Positions 19,580 through 27,435 of a stretch of 64,000 nucleotides of DNA are shown here, piece after piece. Under the pieces are notes generated by a model. That model was not told where the DNA came from. It searched no databases and saw only the letters and a list, made by a program, of their open reading frames with translations. The position numbers and the translations under genes are program-made. Each line of letters opens with the position of its first letter. The first letter of the stretch is position 1. The DNA is taken from assembly GCA_049841135.1 (NCBI GenBank), contig JASGHK010000004.1, positions 2,852,001 to 2,916,000 of the forward strand. The letters run 5' to 3'. The stretch is from JACRCT01 sp049841135 (GTDB taxonomy: Bacteria > Myxococcota > Myxococcia > Myxococcales > UBA5297).

Positions 19580-20005
19580 ATGAAGACCGTCTTCGCCGCC
19601 CTCGCCGTCGCCGCCGTCACCTGCCTGAGCACCACTGCCCTCGCCGACATCGAGATCCGCAAGTCGGGGTCGAGCTGGGCCAAGGTCGAGAACGACGGCA
19701 CGGTGCGCATCAGCGGCAGCTCGGTGGGCAAGATTGAGTCCGACGGCACGGTTCGCAAGAGCGGCAGCTCGGTCGGCAAGGTCGAGTCGGACGGCACCAT
19801 CCGCAAGAGCGGCAGCTCCATCGGCAAGATCGAGACCGACGGCACGCTGCGCAAGAGCGGCAGCTCCATCGGCAAGATCGAATCGGACGGCACCATCCGC
19901 AAGAACGGCAGCAGCTGGGGCAGCGCGTCGAGCTGCTGCGGCGACCACGGCAGCAAGCGCACCGTGGCCGCGGTGCTGGCGTTCTTCAACGAGGACTTCT
20001 TCTAG
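19580..20005 (+). CDS. Secreted protein built of 16-residue tandem repeats
   Basis: The product is 141 residues with a signal peptide ending in TTALA. The mature part consists of about five and a half repeats of 16 residues with the consensus (I/V/L)RKSGSSxGK(I/V)ExDGT. A short tail with CC, a basic patch and a hydrophobic AAVLAFF segment follows. The repeat spans 19655 to about 19926 in 48-nt units. Alternating hydrophobic and Gly/Ser positions suggest a beta-solenoid. No function is known to me. AGGAGCCCC precedes the ATG. Confidence 0.75.
   Translation: MKTVFAALAVAAVTCLSTTALADIEIRKSGSSWAKVENDGTVRISGSSVGKIESDGTVRKSGSSVGKVESDGTIRKSGSSIGKIETDGTLRKSGSSIGKIESDGTIRKNGSSWGSASSCCGDHGSKRTVAAVLAFFNEDFF
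19655..19926 (+). repeat. 48-nt tandem repeat array inside a coding region
   Basis: About 5.5 units of 48 nt, diverged mostly at third codon positions, encode the 16-residue protein repeat. Conservation of the reading frame and of Gly-Ser-Ser and Asp-Gly-Thr indicates selection on the protein. Confidence 0.8.
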
Positions 20006-20012
20006 AGAAGAG

Positions 20013-20103
20013 CTCTCCCCCCTGGCCCCTCCCAAACTGCGGGGGTTGGGTCCGCTTTCTGCCTTCGGCCACGCAGGTCGGAGCTGCTGGTACCCATCGC
20101 GTC
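20013..20103 (+). repeat. Dispersed hairpin repeat B, copy 1 (intergenic)
   Basis: The core CCCCTCCCAAACTGCGGGGG forms an imperfect hairpin. The following 60 nt (GGGTCCG...GGTCGGAGC...CATCGCG) align with 50609-50695, where a second copy lies inside a NUDIX gene. Confidence 0.6.
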
Positions 20104-20167
20104 CACGCCGGCTCGGACCGTCACTCGCCGCGCTGCGTTCGCAGACGGCGTCCGAGGGCTCGCCGGT

Positions 20168-20200
20168 CATGTCACAAAGTAGCTGCCTATCTTTAGCAAG
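20168..20200 (+). repeat. Dispersed repeat A, copy 1
   Basis: The 33-nt core runs from CATGTCACAAA to TGCCTATCTTTAGCAAG. It recurs at 39829-39860 (minus) and 44351-44383. About 40 nt upstream also align with copy 2. It ends 14 nt from the left edge of the IS630-family element. Confidence 0.6.
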
Positions 20201-20213
20201 TCGGTTCGTACGT

Positions 20214-21287
20214 CTAGTGCACCGCCGTTGAGATGCGATCAAGCATCCGCTTGTGCGACCGGATGATCGCTTGCGCGGGCTTGGTCCACTCGAACGGCGT
20301 TGGGTTGATGTTCCAAGACTTCAAGTAGGCGCGCAGATGGTCGCGCAGCGCTTTGGCCGAGAAGAAGTCCGTCTCGCTGAGCGCTTGCTTGGCGAGAATC
20401 CCGAAGAAGCCTTCCACCTGGTTGAGCCACGAGCCGCTCGTCGGCGTGTAGTGAAAGTGGACGCGGGGATTCTGGGCTAGCCACTCGCGAACTTCCGGCG
20501 TGCCGTGCGTGGACGAGTTGTCGAGGACGACGTGGAGTTCCTGGCCCGGATATGCGCGCGCAACCTTCTTCATGAATCCAAGAAAGTCAGCGGCCGTATG
20601 GGAGTTGGTGAGTTCATGCGTCACTTTGCCCGTTGCGACTTCCAGTGCGGCGTACAAATCAATGACGCCGTGCCGCTTGTAGTCATGCGTGTGCCGGCGC
20701 GCGCGGCCTTTGCGCAGTGGTAGCGGAAGTTGAGTCCGCTCGAGCGCCTGGATCGACGTCTTCTCGTCAACGCTCAGCACGACCGCGTGCTCGGGCGGGT
20801 TCAGATAGAGCCCGACGACGTCCTTCACTTTCGCTACGAACGCGGGATCGCGACTGACCTTGTACGTTCGGGTCAGGTGCGGTTTGAGCCCAGCCTTTCG
20901 AAGCGCATCAGAGACGCAGCCGCTCGTCACTCCGAGTTCCTTGCCAAGCAGACGAGTGGTCCACCGGCTCCTTCCCGAAGGCGGCGGAGACATCGCCAAC
21001 ATCTCAAGGCGGCTCTTCTTCTCGGGCGACAAGGCGTGGTCTTTCCGGCCCGCCTTTGGGCGGCCGTGCACTGCTGCGACGCCATCCTCTCGAAACCGCG
21101 CCCGAATTCGCGAGACGGCTTCTGGGGTAAGGGAGAGCCGTTCGGCTATCTCCCGCCCGCCGACACCGTCCGCGGTGAGGAGAATGACTCGCGCCCGCCG
21201 GACAAGCCCTGCCTTCTCCGACGGCCTGGCGACAATGGCTTCCAGTTCAGCACGCTTCTTCGGGGTCACCTTCACGGGCTTCATCAT
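20214..21287 (-). CDS. IS630-family DDE transposase
   Basis: The product is 357 residues from the ATG at 21287; a longer frame reaches into the terminal repeat. The N-terminal part is helix-turn-helix DNA-binding: REIAERLSLTPEAVSRIRAR, then winged-helix-like KELGVTSGCVSDALRKAGL. The DDE catalytic core follows: VLSVDEKTSIQALERTQ (first Asp), HVVLDNSSTH (second Asp) and NQVEGFFGIL (Glu). The stop codon TAG is formed by the target TA at the element boundary, so the gene runs to the very end of the element. All catalytic residues are present, and the element looks recently active. Confidence 0.92.
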   Translation of the reverse strand: MMKPVKVTPKKRAELEAIVARPSEKAGLVRRARVILLTADGVGGREIAERLSLTPEAVSRIRARFREDGVAAVHGRPKAGRKDHALSPEKKSRLEMLAMSPPPSGRSRWTTRLLGKELGVTSGCVSDALRKAGLKPHLTRTYKVSRDPAFVAKVKDVVGLYLNPPEHAVVLSVDEKTSIQALERTQLPLPLRKGRARRHTHDYKRHGVIDLYAALEVATGKVTHELTNSHTAADFLGFMKKVARAYPGQELHVVLDNSSTHGTPEVREWLAQNPRVHFHYTPTSGSWLNQVEGFFGILAKQALSETDFFSAKALRDHLRAYLKSWNINPTPFEWTKPAQAIIRSHKRMLDRISTAVH

Positions 21288-21341
21288 GCCCGATAGACAC
21301 CGACCGCGATGTATTGACCGCATCTCGACGGCGCTGCACTA
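20215..21341 (-). mobile_element. IS630-family insertion sequence with TA target duplication
   Basis: The element is about 1.12 kb and starts and ends at TA dinucleotides (20215-20216 and 21340-21341), the usual IS630/Tc1-mariner target duplication. The ends are inverted repeats: TAGTGCACCGCCGTTGAGAT on the left against TAGTGCAGCGCCGTCGAGAT on the right, continuing to TGCGRTCAA, with about 3 mismatches in 28. It carries one intact transposase gene. It sits about 70 nt beyond the malic enzyme stop and abuts a dispersed repeat. Confidence 0.9.
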
Positions 21342-21408
21342 GGCTGGGTGCGAACGAGCTGATTGCCCGTGCCGCTCAGATGCCACGGGCTGGGGGAGGG
21401 CTTGCAGG

Positions 21409-23169
21409 CTACAACGGGAAACCGCCTCCCCCGCCATACCCCGCCGCGCCCGCCACCGGTCCCGGCCGGTACGGCGTGTACGCCGGCTTCCACTGCGCTT
21501 TCTTGATGTGCGCGTAGAGCTCGTCGTCTGAGAGCCGGCGGCCCAGCCCGGCATCGCGCGCCTGCCTGGCCACGGCCAGCGCCACCCGGGCGCTCACCTC
21601 GCGGATGTCGTCCATGTCCGGCAGCAGCAGGCCAATCGACTCGTCCCGCGCACTCACCAGGCTGCTCAGCTCCTTCGAAGCCGCCAGGAACATCTCGTCG
21701 GTGATCTTGAGCGACTTGGCCACCAGCGCGCCCAGGCCCATGCCCGGGAACACGTAGAGGTTGTTGCACTGCGAGCTGGCGAAGGTGCGCCCGTTCCACT
21801 CGGTGTTGGGGAAGGGGCTGCCCGTGGCGATGAGGCCCTTGCCGTCGGTCGCACGCACCACGTCCATGGGGGTGCACTCCGACTTGGAGGTCGGGTTCGA
21901 CAGCGCCATCACCACCGGCCGCTCCGCGTTCTTGGCCAGCGCCGACAGGATGTCGGAGTTGAAGAGGTTGGCCTTGGCGGTCACGCCGATGAGCACCGTC
22001 GCCTTGCCGTTCTTCACCACGTCCATCAGGCCGATCCGCGCCGGGTGCTCCAGCGCCCAGCCGGCCACCGCCGCCCGCCGCTGCGCGAACGGCTCCTGCG
22101 GGCCCTCGAGCCCCGGGGTGTCCTCCAGCAGCAGGCCCGGCATGTCGATGGAGAAGATGCGCGCGCGGATCTCCTCGGGCGAGCACCCCTCCTCGCGCAG
22201 CACCGTGGCGATGTTGCGCGCGATGCCCACCCCGGCCTGGCCCATCCCCACGATGACGAAGCGCTCGTCCTTGAACGGCCGCTTCTTGATCCGCTTGGCG
22301 GTGAGCAGCGCCGCCAGCGCGGTGGCGCCGGTGCCTTCGATGTCGTCGTCGAAGGAGAGGATGCGCTCGCGGTAGCGCTCCAGCAGCGTGAAGGCGGTGT
22401 GCTTGGCGAAGTCTTCCCACTGCAGGAGCGCGTTGGGGAAGTTGCGCTTGACGCCCAGCACGAAGCGCTCGACGAAGTCGAAGTACGCCTGCCCGGTCAG
22501 CCGCGGCTGCTTCACGCCCAGGTACAGCGGGTCGTTCTGCAGGCGCTCGCAGTTGGTGCCCACGTCCAGGCAGACCGGCAGGCACACGCCGGGGTGGATG
22601 CCGGCCGCGGCGACGTAGAGGTTGATCTTGCCGACGGGGATGCCCATGCCGTCCGAGCCCAGGTCGCCCAGGCCCAGGATGCGCTCGCCGTCGGTGACCA
22701 CGATGAGCGAGGTCTCAGGGCGGCCCAGGCTCTGGAAGATCTGGTCGATCTGCCCGATGTTGCTCTGGTCCAGCGTCACCCCGCGGTAGTTGCGGGTGAT
22801 GTGGCTCATCGCCAGGCACGCCTCGCCCACCGTCGGCGTGTAGACGATGGGCAGCATCTCCTTCAGGTGGTCGGTGAGCACCCGGTAGAAGAGCGTCTCG
22901 TTGCGGTCGAGCAGCGAGGTCAGGTTGATGTACCGGTCGAAGTCGGTCGTCTTGCGCCGGTAGTTCTCCATGATGCGGGTGACCTGCTGGTCTTGCGTGT
23001 TGGTGCCCGGCCGCAGGAGCCCCTGGAGCTCGAAGGCGTTGCGCTCCTCAACCGTGAAGGCCGAGCCCTTGTTCAAGAGCACGTCGCTCAAGAGCGCCGA
23101 GCCGCGCAGGTACACCTCGTAGAACTGCTCGCCGGTGAGCGGGTCGGTCCGCAACGTCCAGGTTTTCAT
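21409..23169 (-). CDS. maeA: NAD-dependent malic enzyme
   Basis: Oxidative decarboxylation of malate to pyruvate and CO2, cytoplasmic. The 586-residue product has the large-type malic enzyme layout: LLNKGSAFTVEERNAFELQG and RNETLFYRVL at the N-terminus, PIVYTPTVGEAC with the catalytic Tyr, and IVVTDGERILGLGDLG. The catalytic Lys lies around GKINLY, and the metal-binding site is FDDDIEGTGATALA. The Rossmann loop is FVIVGMGQAGVGIARNIA. The C-terminus ends with a Gly-rich tail. NAD rather than NADP use is inferred from similarity to SfcA/MaeA enzymes. The IS630-family element lies just beyond its stop. The gene is divergent from the cyclic-DPG synthase gene. Confidence 0.92.
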   Translation of the reverse strand: MKTWTLRTDPLTGEQFYEVYLRGSALLSDVLLNKGSAFTVEERNAFELQGLLRPGTNTQDQQVTRIMENYRRKTTDFDRYINLTSLLDRNETLFYRVLTDHLKEMLPIVYTPTVGEACLAMSHITRNYRGVTLDQSNIGQIDQIFQSLGRPETSLIVVTDGERILGLGDLGSDGMGIPVGKINLYVAAAGIHPGVCLPVCLDVGTNCERLQNDPLYLGVKQPRLTGQAYFDFVERFVLGVKRNFPNALLQWEDFAKHTAFTLLERYRERILSFDDDIEGTGATALAALLTAKRIKKRPFKDERFVIVGMGQAGVGIARNIATVLREEGCSPEEIRARIFSIDMPGLLLEDTPGLEGPQEPFAQRRAAVAGWALEHPARIGLMDVVKNGKATVLIGVTAKANLFNSDILSALAKNAERPVVMALSNPTSKSECTPMDVVRATDGKGLIATGSPFPNTEWNGRTFASSQCNNLYVFPGMGLGALVAKSLKITDEMFLAASKELSSLVSARDESIGLLLPDMDDIREVSARVALAVARQARDAGLGRRLSDDELYAHIKKAQWKPAYTPYRPGPVAGAAGYGGGGGFPL

Positions 23170-23467
23170 GGGCTTCTCCTAACGGCTTGCCCCACCCCGT
23201 GCACTCGCCGGTCCCCTCGGGCGAAGGCGCACGGAGGATACAGACGCCTGGCGACTTGCGGTCAAGCGGCAGGCCCGACCTGAAGGAGCGAAACGTGTGG
23301 TTCGGGCTCCCGCGCCGCGCCCGCCCAACGCCCTTTCACGAGCCGCGCGAGCCTTCCCAAGGGTGCTGGAACGGTGGTAAACCTTCCCGGCTTTCTCTCC
23401 CAGGCAGTTTCCAATGGGAGATCAGAATCTTCCCACGACCCTCTGCGGGTTCACCAAGGAGGCAACA
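23170..23467. other. 298-nt divergent intergenic region
   Basis: Separates the divergent malic enzyme and cyclic-DPG synthase genes and must hold both promoters. AAGGAGG sits before the ATG at 23468. I see no clear repeat, small gene or palindromic operator. Confidence 0.5.
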
Positions 23468-24788
23468 ATGCAGCGCGAGCGCATCCTCATTCTCGGGGCG
23501 GCTGGCCGAGACTTCCACAACTTCAACGTCTACTTCCGCGACAACGAGGCCTTCGAAGTCGTCGGCTTCACCGCGACCCAGATCCCCAACATCGACGGCC
23601 GCCAGTACCCGGCCGTGCTGGCAGGCAAGCTCTACCCGAAGGGCCTGCCGATCTTCCCTGAGCAGGACATGGAGAAGATCATCAAGGACCACAAGGTCGA
23701 CCGGGTGATCATGGCGTACTCGGACACCTCGCACGAGACCGTGATGCACCTGGGCTCGCGCGCCATCGCCGCCGGCGCCGACTACACGCTGATGGGCACC
23801 AAGCGGACCATGGTGGCCTCCAGCAAGCCGGTCATCGCCATCTGCGCCGTGCGCACCGGCTGCGGCAAGAGCCAGACGACCCGCTACATCTCCCGCCTGC
23901 TGCAGAAGGCCGGCAAGAAGGTGGTCGCCGTCCGCCACCCGATGCCCTACGGCGACCTGGCCAAGCAGGCCGTGCAGCGCTTCGCCAACTACGACGACCT
24001 GGCCAAGGCCGACTGCACCATCGAGGAGCGCGAGGAGTACGAGGCGCACATCAAGAACGGCACCGTGGTCTACGCCGGCGTCGACTACGCGGCCATCCTG
24101 CGCCAGGCGGAGAAGGAAGCCGATGTGGTCCTGTGGGACGGCGGCAACAACGACGTGCCCTTCTTCAAGCCCGACCTGTGGATCACCGTCGCCGACCCGC
24201 TGCGCGCCGGCCACGAGATGAGCTTCCACCCCGGCGAGGCCAACTTCCGCGCCGCCGACGTCATCGTCGTCAACAAGGCCAACACCGCGAAGGCCGAGGA
24301 CATCGAGAAGGTCGTCGCCAACGCCAGCGCCGTGAACCACAACGCGCTCATCGTCCGCGGCGCCTCCGAGGTCATCTGCGAGAAGCCCGAGCTCGTCCAC
24401 GGCAAGAAGGTGCTCGTGGTCGAGGACGGCCCCACCATCACCCACGGCGGCATGCCCTACGGCGCCGGCAAGGTGGCGGCGGACAAGTACGGCGCCCAGG
24501 CGCTCATCGACGGCCGGCCCACGGCCGTGGGCTCCATCCTGGAGACCTACAAGAAGTACCCGCACATCGGCACGCTGCTGCCGGCCATGGGCTACTACCC
24601 CGAGCAGATCGAGGAGCTCGAGGACACCATCAACAAGTCCACCGCCGAGGTGGTGCTCATCGGCACGCCGTTCGACCTGGCGCGGCTCATCAGAGATCAA
24701 CAAGCCGACGGTGTACGTGGGCTACGAGCTGGTCGACATGGGCAAGCCGACCCTGTCCGACGCGCTGCAGAAGTTCATCAACAAGTAG
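23468..24788 (+). CDS. Cyclic 2,3-diphosphoglycerate synthase-like ATPase; one-base frameshift near C-terminus
   Basis: Predicted to cyclise 2,3-diphosphoglycerate using ATP; 439 residues after removing one base. The N-terminus has a Rossmann-like start (RILILGAAGRDFHNFNVYFR). A P-loop lies in the middle (CAVRTGCGKSQTTRYI), followed by VVLWDGGNNDVPFF and VIVVNKANTAKAEDI. LARLI is followed as read by nonsense, but deleting one base at CATCAGAGATC (about 24693) gives INKPTVYVGYELVDMGKPTL and a stop at 24788. The total length, 1321 nt, leaves remainder 1 as expected. The start at 23468 was chosen for AAGGAGG; the upstream ATG has none. The cyclic DPG role is known mainly from methanogens, so the bacterial product is inferred. 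Confidence 0.85.
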
Positions 24789-24831
24789 CTTGATCGGTCG
24801 CCCGCCCTGACGAGCGGGCATGAAGCAAACC

Positions 24832-24869
24832 GGAGCCCTCTGCGATCAGCCGCGGAGGGCTCCTTCCTT
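24832..24869 (+). terminator. Rho-independent terminator
   Basis: GGAGCCCTC pairs with GAGGGCTCC across a 14-nt loop and is followed by TTCCTTGT. It lies between the cyclic-DPG synthase gene and argF, so argF probably has its own promoter or depends on readthrough. Confidence 0.75.
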
Positions 24870-24906
24870 GTAAACCCTCCACCTCCATCCCACCGGAGAC
24901 CTCCCC

Positions 24907-25869
24907 ATGCCCATCAACCTTCACGGCCGCAGCCTGCTGACCCTCAAGGACTTCTCGCCGCTCGAGATCCGCTACCTGCTCGACCTCTCGCGCGACTACA
25001 AGAACCTCAAGCGCGCGGGCATCTTCCCCAAGAAGCTGGCGAACAAGAACATCGCCCTCATCTTCGAGAAGTCCTCCACCCGCACCCGCTGCGCGTTCGT
25101 GGTCGCCTGCGTCGACGAGGGCGCGCACCCCGAGTACCTGGGCAAGAACGACATCCAGATGGGCAAGAAGGAGTCCATCCCCGACACCGCCCGCGTCCTG
25201 GGCCGCATGTTTGACGGCATCGAGTTCCGCGGCTTCGACCAGAAGGTGGTCGAGGACCTGGCCAAGTGGTCCGGCGTCCCCGTGTGGAACGGCCTGACCG
25301 ACGACGACCACCCGACCCAGGCCCTGGCCGACCTGCTGACCATCGAGGAGCACCTGGGCAACGTGAAGGGCAAGAAGCTCGTCTACGTCGGCGACGGCCG
25401 CAACAACGTCGCCAACGCGCTGCTCATCGCGTCGATGAAGATGGGCATGCACTTCACCATCGGCGCCCCCGAGTCCCTCTTCACCACCCCGGCGCTGCAG
25501 GACTGGGCGCACAAGGTGGCCAAGGAGACCGGCGCGGTGCTCGAGCTGGAGAAGGACCCGCACAAGGCGGTCAAGAACGCCGACGCCATCTACACCGACG
25601 TCTGGGTGTCGATGGGCGAAGAGGACAAGCCGGGCATCAAGGAGCGCGTCGAGTCGCTGCGCGCCTACCAGGTCAACGCCAAGCTGATGGCGGCCACCGG
25701 CAAGAGCAGCACGATCTTCCTGCACTGCCTGCCCGCCCACCACACCAACGGCGTGCACGACATGGAGGTCACCGAGGAGGTGATCGAGTCCAGCGCGTCC
25801 AAGGTCTGGGACGAGGCCGAGAACCGGCTGCACACCATCAAGGCCGTGATGGTTGCCACCTTGACCTAG
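24907..25869 (+). CDS. argF: Ornithine carbamoyltransferase
   Basis: Cytoplasmic enzyme that joins carbamoyl phosphate and ornithine to give citrulline in arginine synthesis. The 320-residue product has the carbamoyl-phosphate loop EKSSTRTRCAF, the DDDHPTQALADLLTI block, the SMGEE ornithine loop (WVSMGEEDKPG) and the active-site Cys motif FLHCLPAHH. Length and motifs are fully canonical. It stands alone between two terminators; no other arg genes lie in the window. Confidence 0.95.
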   Translation: MPINLHGRSLLTLKDFSPLEIRYLLDLSRDYKNLKRAGIFPKKLANKNIALIFEKSSTRTRCAFVVACVDEGAHPEYLGKNDIQMGKKESIPDTARVLGRMFDGIEFRGFDQKVVEDLAKWSGVPVWNGLTDDDHPTQALADLLTIEEHLGNVKGKKLVYVGDGRNNVANALLIASMKMGMHFTIGAPESLFTTPALQDWAHKVAKETGAVLELEKDPHKAVKNADAIYTDVWVSMGEEDKPGIKERVESLRAYQVNAKLMAATGKSSTIFLHCLPAHHTNGVHDMEVTEEVIESSASKVWDEAENRLHTIKAVMVATLT

Positions 25870-25903
25870 GGCTTCGGGCCTCGGGCTTCGGGCTTTGGGA
25901 CCC

Positions 25904-25947
25904 GCGGAGGCAACCCGTCAGCGGGTTGCCTCCGCTTCTTCTTTCTT
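25904..25947 (+). terminator. Strong rho-independent terminator after argF
   Basis: GCGGAGGCAACCC and GGGTTGCCTCCGC form a 13-bp stem with a GTCAGC loop, followed by TTCTTCTTTCTT. It lies between the convergent argF and vWA genes and could also block transcription from the minus side. Confidence 0.85.
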
Positions 25948-25961
25948 CGGTAGACCTCAGA

Positions 25962-27159
25962 TCACGGTGCGGCCAGCGCCAGGAACTCCAGCGAGTAGCT
26001 GCAGCTCGCCGAGGTCTGGATCAGCTCGCAGCGCTCGCCCTTGATCTCCACGTAGCCTTCGCCGGCCAGCTCCCAGTCGGTGCCGCGCGTGAGCAGCAGC
26101 GAGTTGCCCGCTTCGCGGTTGGTCATCAGGACCTGAAGTTGATCCGGATCGAGCGGCTGGGGCGAGAGCTCGTAGAGGCAGGGCTGCAGGTGCTTGCCGA
26201 TGGCCCCGATGATGGCCTGGAAGCTCCGCGGCGCTTCCCGCCTGGTAGTACTTGCGGTCCCCGGCGAGCGCCCGGCCTCCCTCCTCCGCCGCGGCGTCCA
26301 GGACCGCCGCCGTCACCGGAGAGGCCAGGCTCGCGCCGAAGCCGACGATGAAGGTGTCGATGCCCTTGGCCTTGAGCGTCGCGACCGAGTGGACCAGCGA
26401 CACGTCGTCCAGACAGTTGCGGGGGTCACTGCACAGCTTCTCCGGGTACGCGGTGTTGGTGCAGGCGGTGCAGGTCGCGATGGAGGCGTTGCAGTTGGGC
26501 ATCCCGTCAGTCACGAGCACGACGTAGCGGCTCGCATCGGGGTAGGTGAAGTCGGGGTCGGAGGCGACGTTGCGCAGCGTTTCCGCGGAGGGGGTGCCGC
26601 CGCCCGGCGTGGCGGAGGCGAGCAACCTGGAGATGGACGCATTGCCCTGCCCGGGCTGGGCCAGAACGGGCACCTCGATGCGACCGCTGCTGCAGGCTTC
26701 CCCGTAGGTCGTGTCCGGGAAGAGCGCCAGCCCGAACCGGGCCTGCACCGCGCCTTGGTCGAGCATCCCGCCCGGCCCCGCGACCAGCTCCTTGAGCTGG
26801 TTCCACTTGCAGCTGCCCGAGGGGTCGTAGCCGCTGCCGCTGCTGTCCTGCGCGCAGCCCCAGTCGGTGTCGGACTCGGGCAGGGTCTTCATCGAGCCTG
26901 AGCGGTCGAGCGCCAGCATCACCTTGGCCGGCTGGGCGTTGCCGTCCACCACCTTGCCGCAGCGGCCGACCTTGGTGCAGACGTCGCCGGTGGCGCACGG
27001 TCCACAGTCGCAGGCGAGCTCGGTGGTGCCCGCCGCTGTCGCGCGTTGGACGCATTCGGCAAGCGAGATCCGATTGTTGGGGGTGACCTGCTCCGAGGTC
27101 TGGAGACAGGCGGTGAGCAGGCAACAGCCAAGGGCGAGAGACAGCGCGGGATTCCGCAT
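25962..27159 (-). CDS. vWA domain lipoprotein 1; one-base frameshift
   Basis: Exported vWA protein, 398 residues when repaired. The start at 27159 (CAGGAG upstream) gives a lipoprotein signal ending LLTAC. A short Cys-containing segment follows (CDCGPCATGDVCTKVGRCG), then the vWA domain with MIDAS motif MLALDRSGSMKT, GGGTPS and VLVTDGMPNCN. Inserted Cys-rich loops, such as ATCTACTN, are shared with the neighbouring paralog. GCGGAGCTTCCAG (about 26227) should be GCGGAGCTCCAG; this restores AAELQAIIGAIGKHLQPCLY and a beta-rich C-terminal domain. It probably binds a protein or matrix ligand through the metal site. It is the last gene of the sigma-factor operon. Confidence 0.8.
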
Positions 27160-27247
27160 CGGTGGCTCCTGTTTCGGGGGCTGTCTCCCCAACGAACCAG
27201 GAGCCTGCCTTGGACGAAGGCTGCGGCAACCGTGCGTGACGACTGGG

Positions 27248-27373
27248 CTACTTGCGCACCACCAGCGCGGAGGGAGGGTTCGCCTGCGCGGAGGACACCG
27301 TCAGATCCTTCCACCAGCCCACGGCCGCGAGGACGGTCGCCAGGGCAAAGAGCACTCTCGTCGTCCGGCGCAT
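27248..27373 (-). CDS. 41-residue signal-peptide-bearing small protein
   Basis: Short gene between the two vWA lipoprotein genes, same strand, with TGGAGGTCCGC before the ATG. The peptide has a basic start (MRRTTR), a hydrophobic core (VLFALATVLAAVGWW) and KDLTVSSAQA. The last ten residues are NPPSALVVRK. AQA|N is a plausible signal peptidase site, which would release the decapeptide; alternatively the core is a membrane anchor. No homolog is known to me. The good ribosome site and operon position support it. Confidence 0.5.
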   Translation of the reverse strand: MRRTTRVLFALATVLAAVGWWKDLTVSSAQANPPSALVVRK

Positions 27374-27435
27374 GCGGACCTCCAGTCCCAAGGCATTCGG
27401 ATGCCCTGAGGAGGCCGCGGTTGCGGCGCCAGGAG

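Noticed and set aside
19655..19926. Tandem array considered as a CRISPR-like or VNTR noncoding repeat
   Set aside because: The 48-nt unit keeps the reading frame and varies mainly at third positions, so it is a protein repeat.
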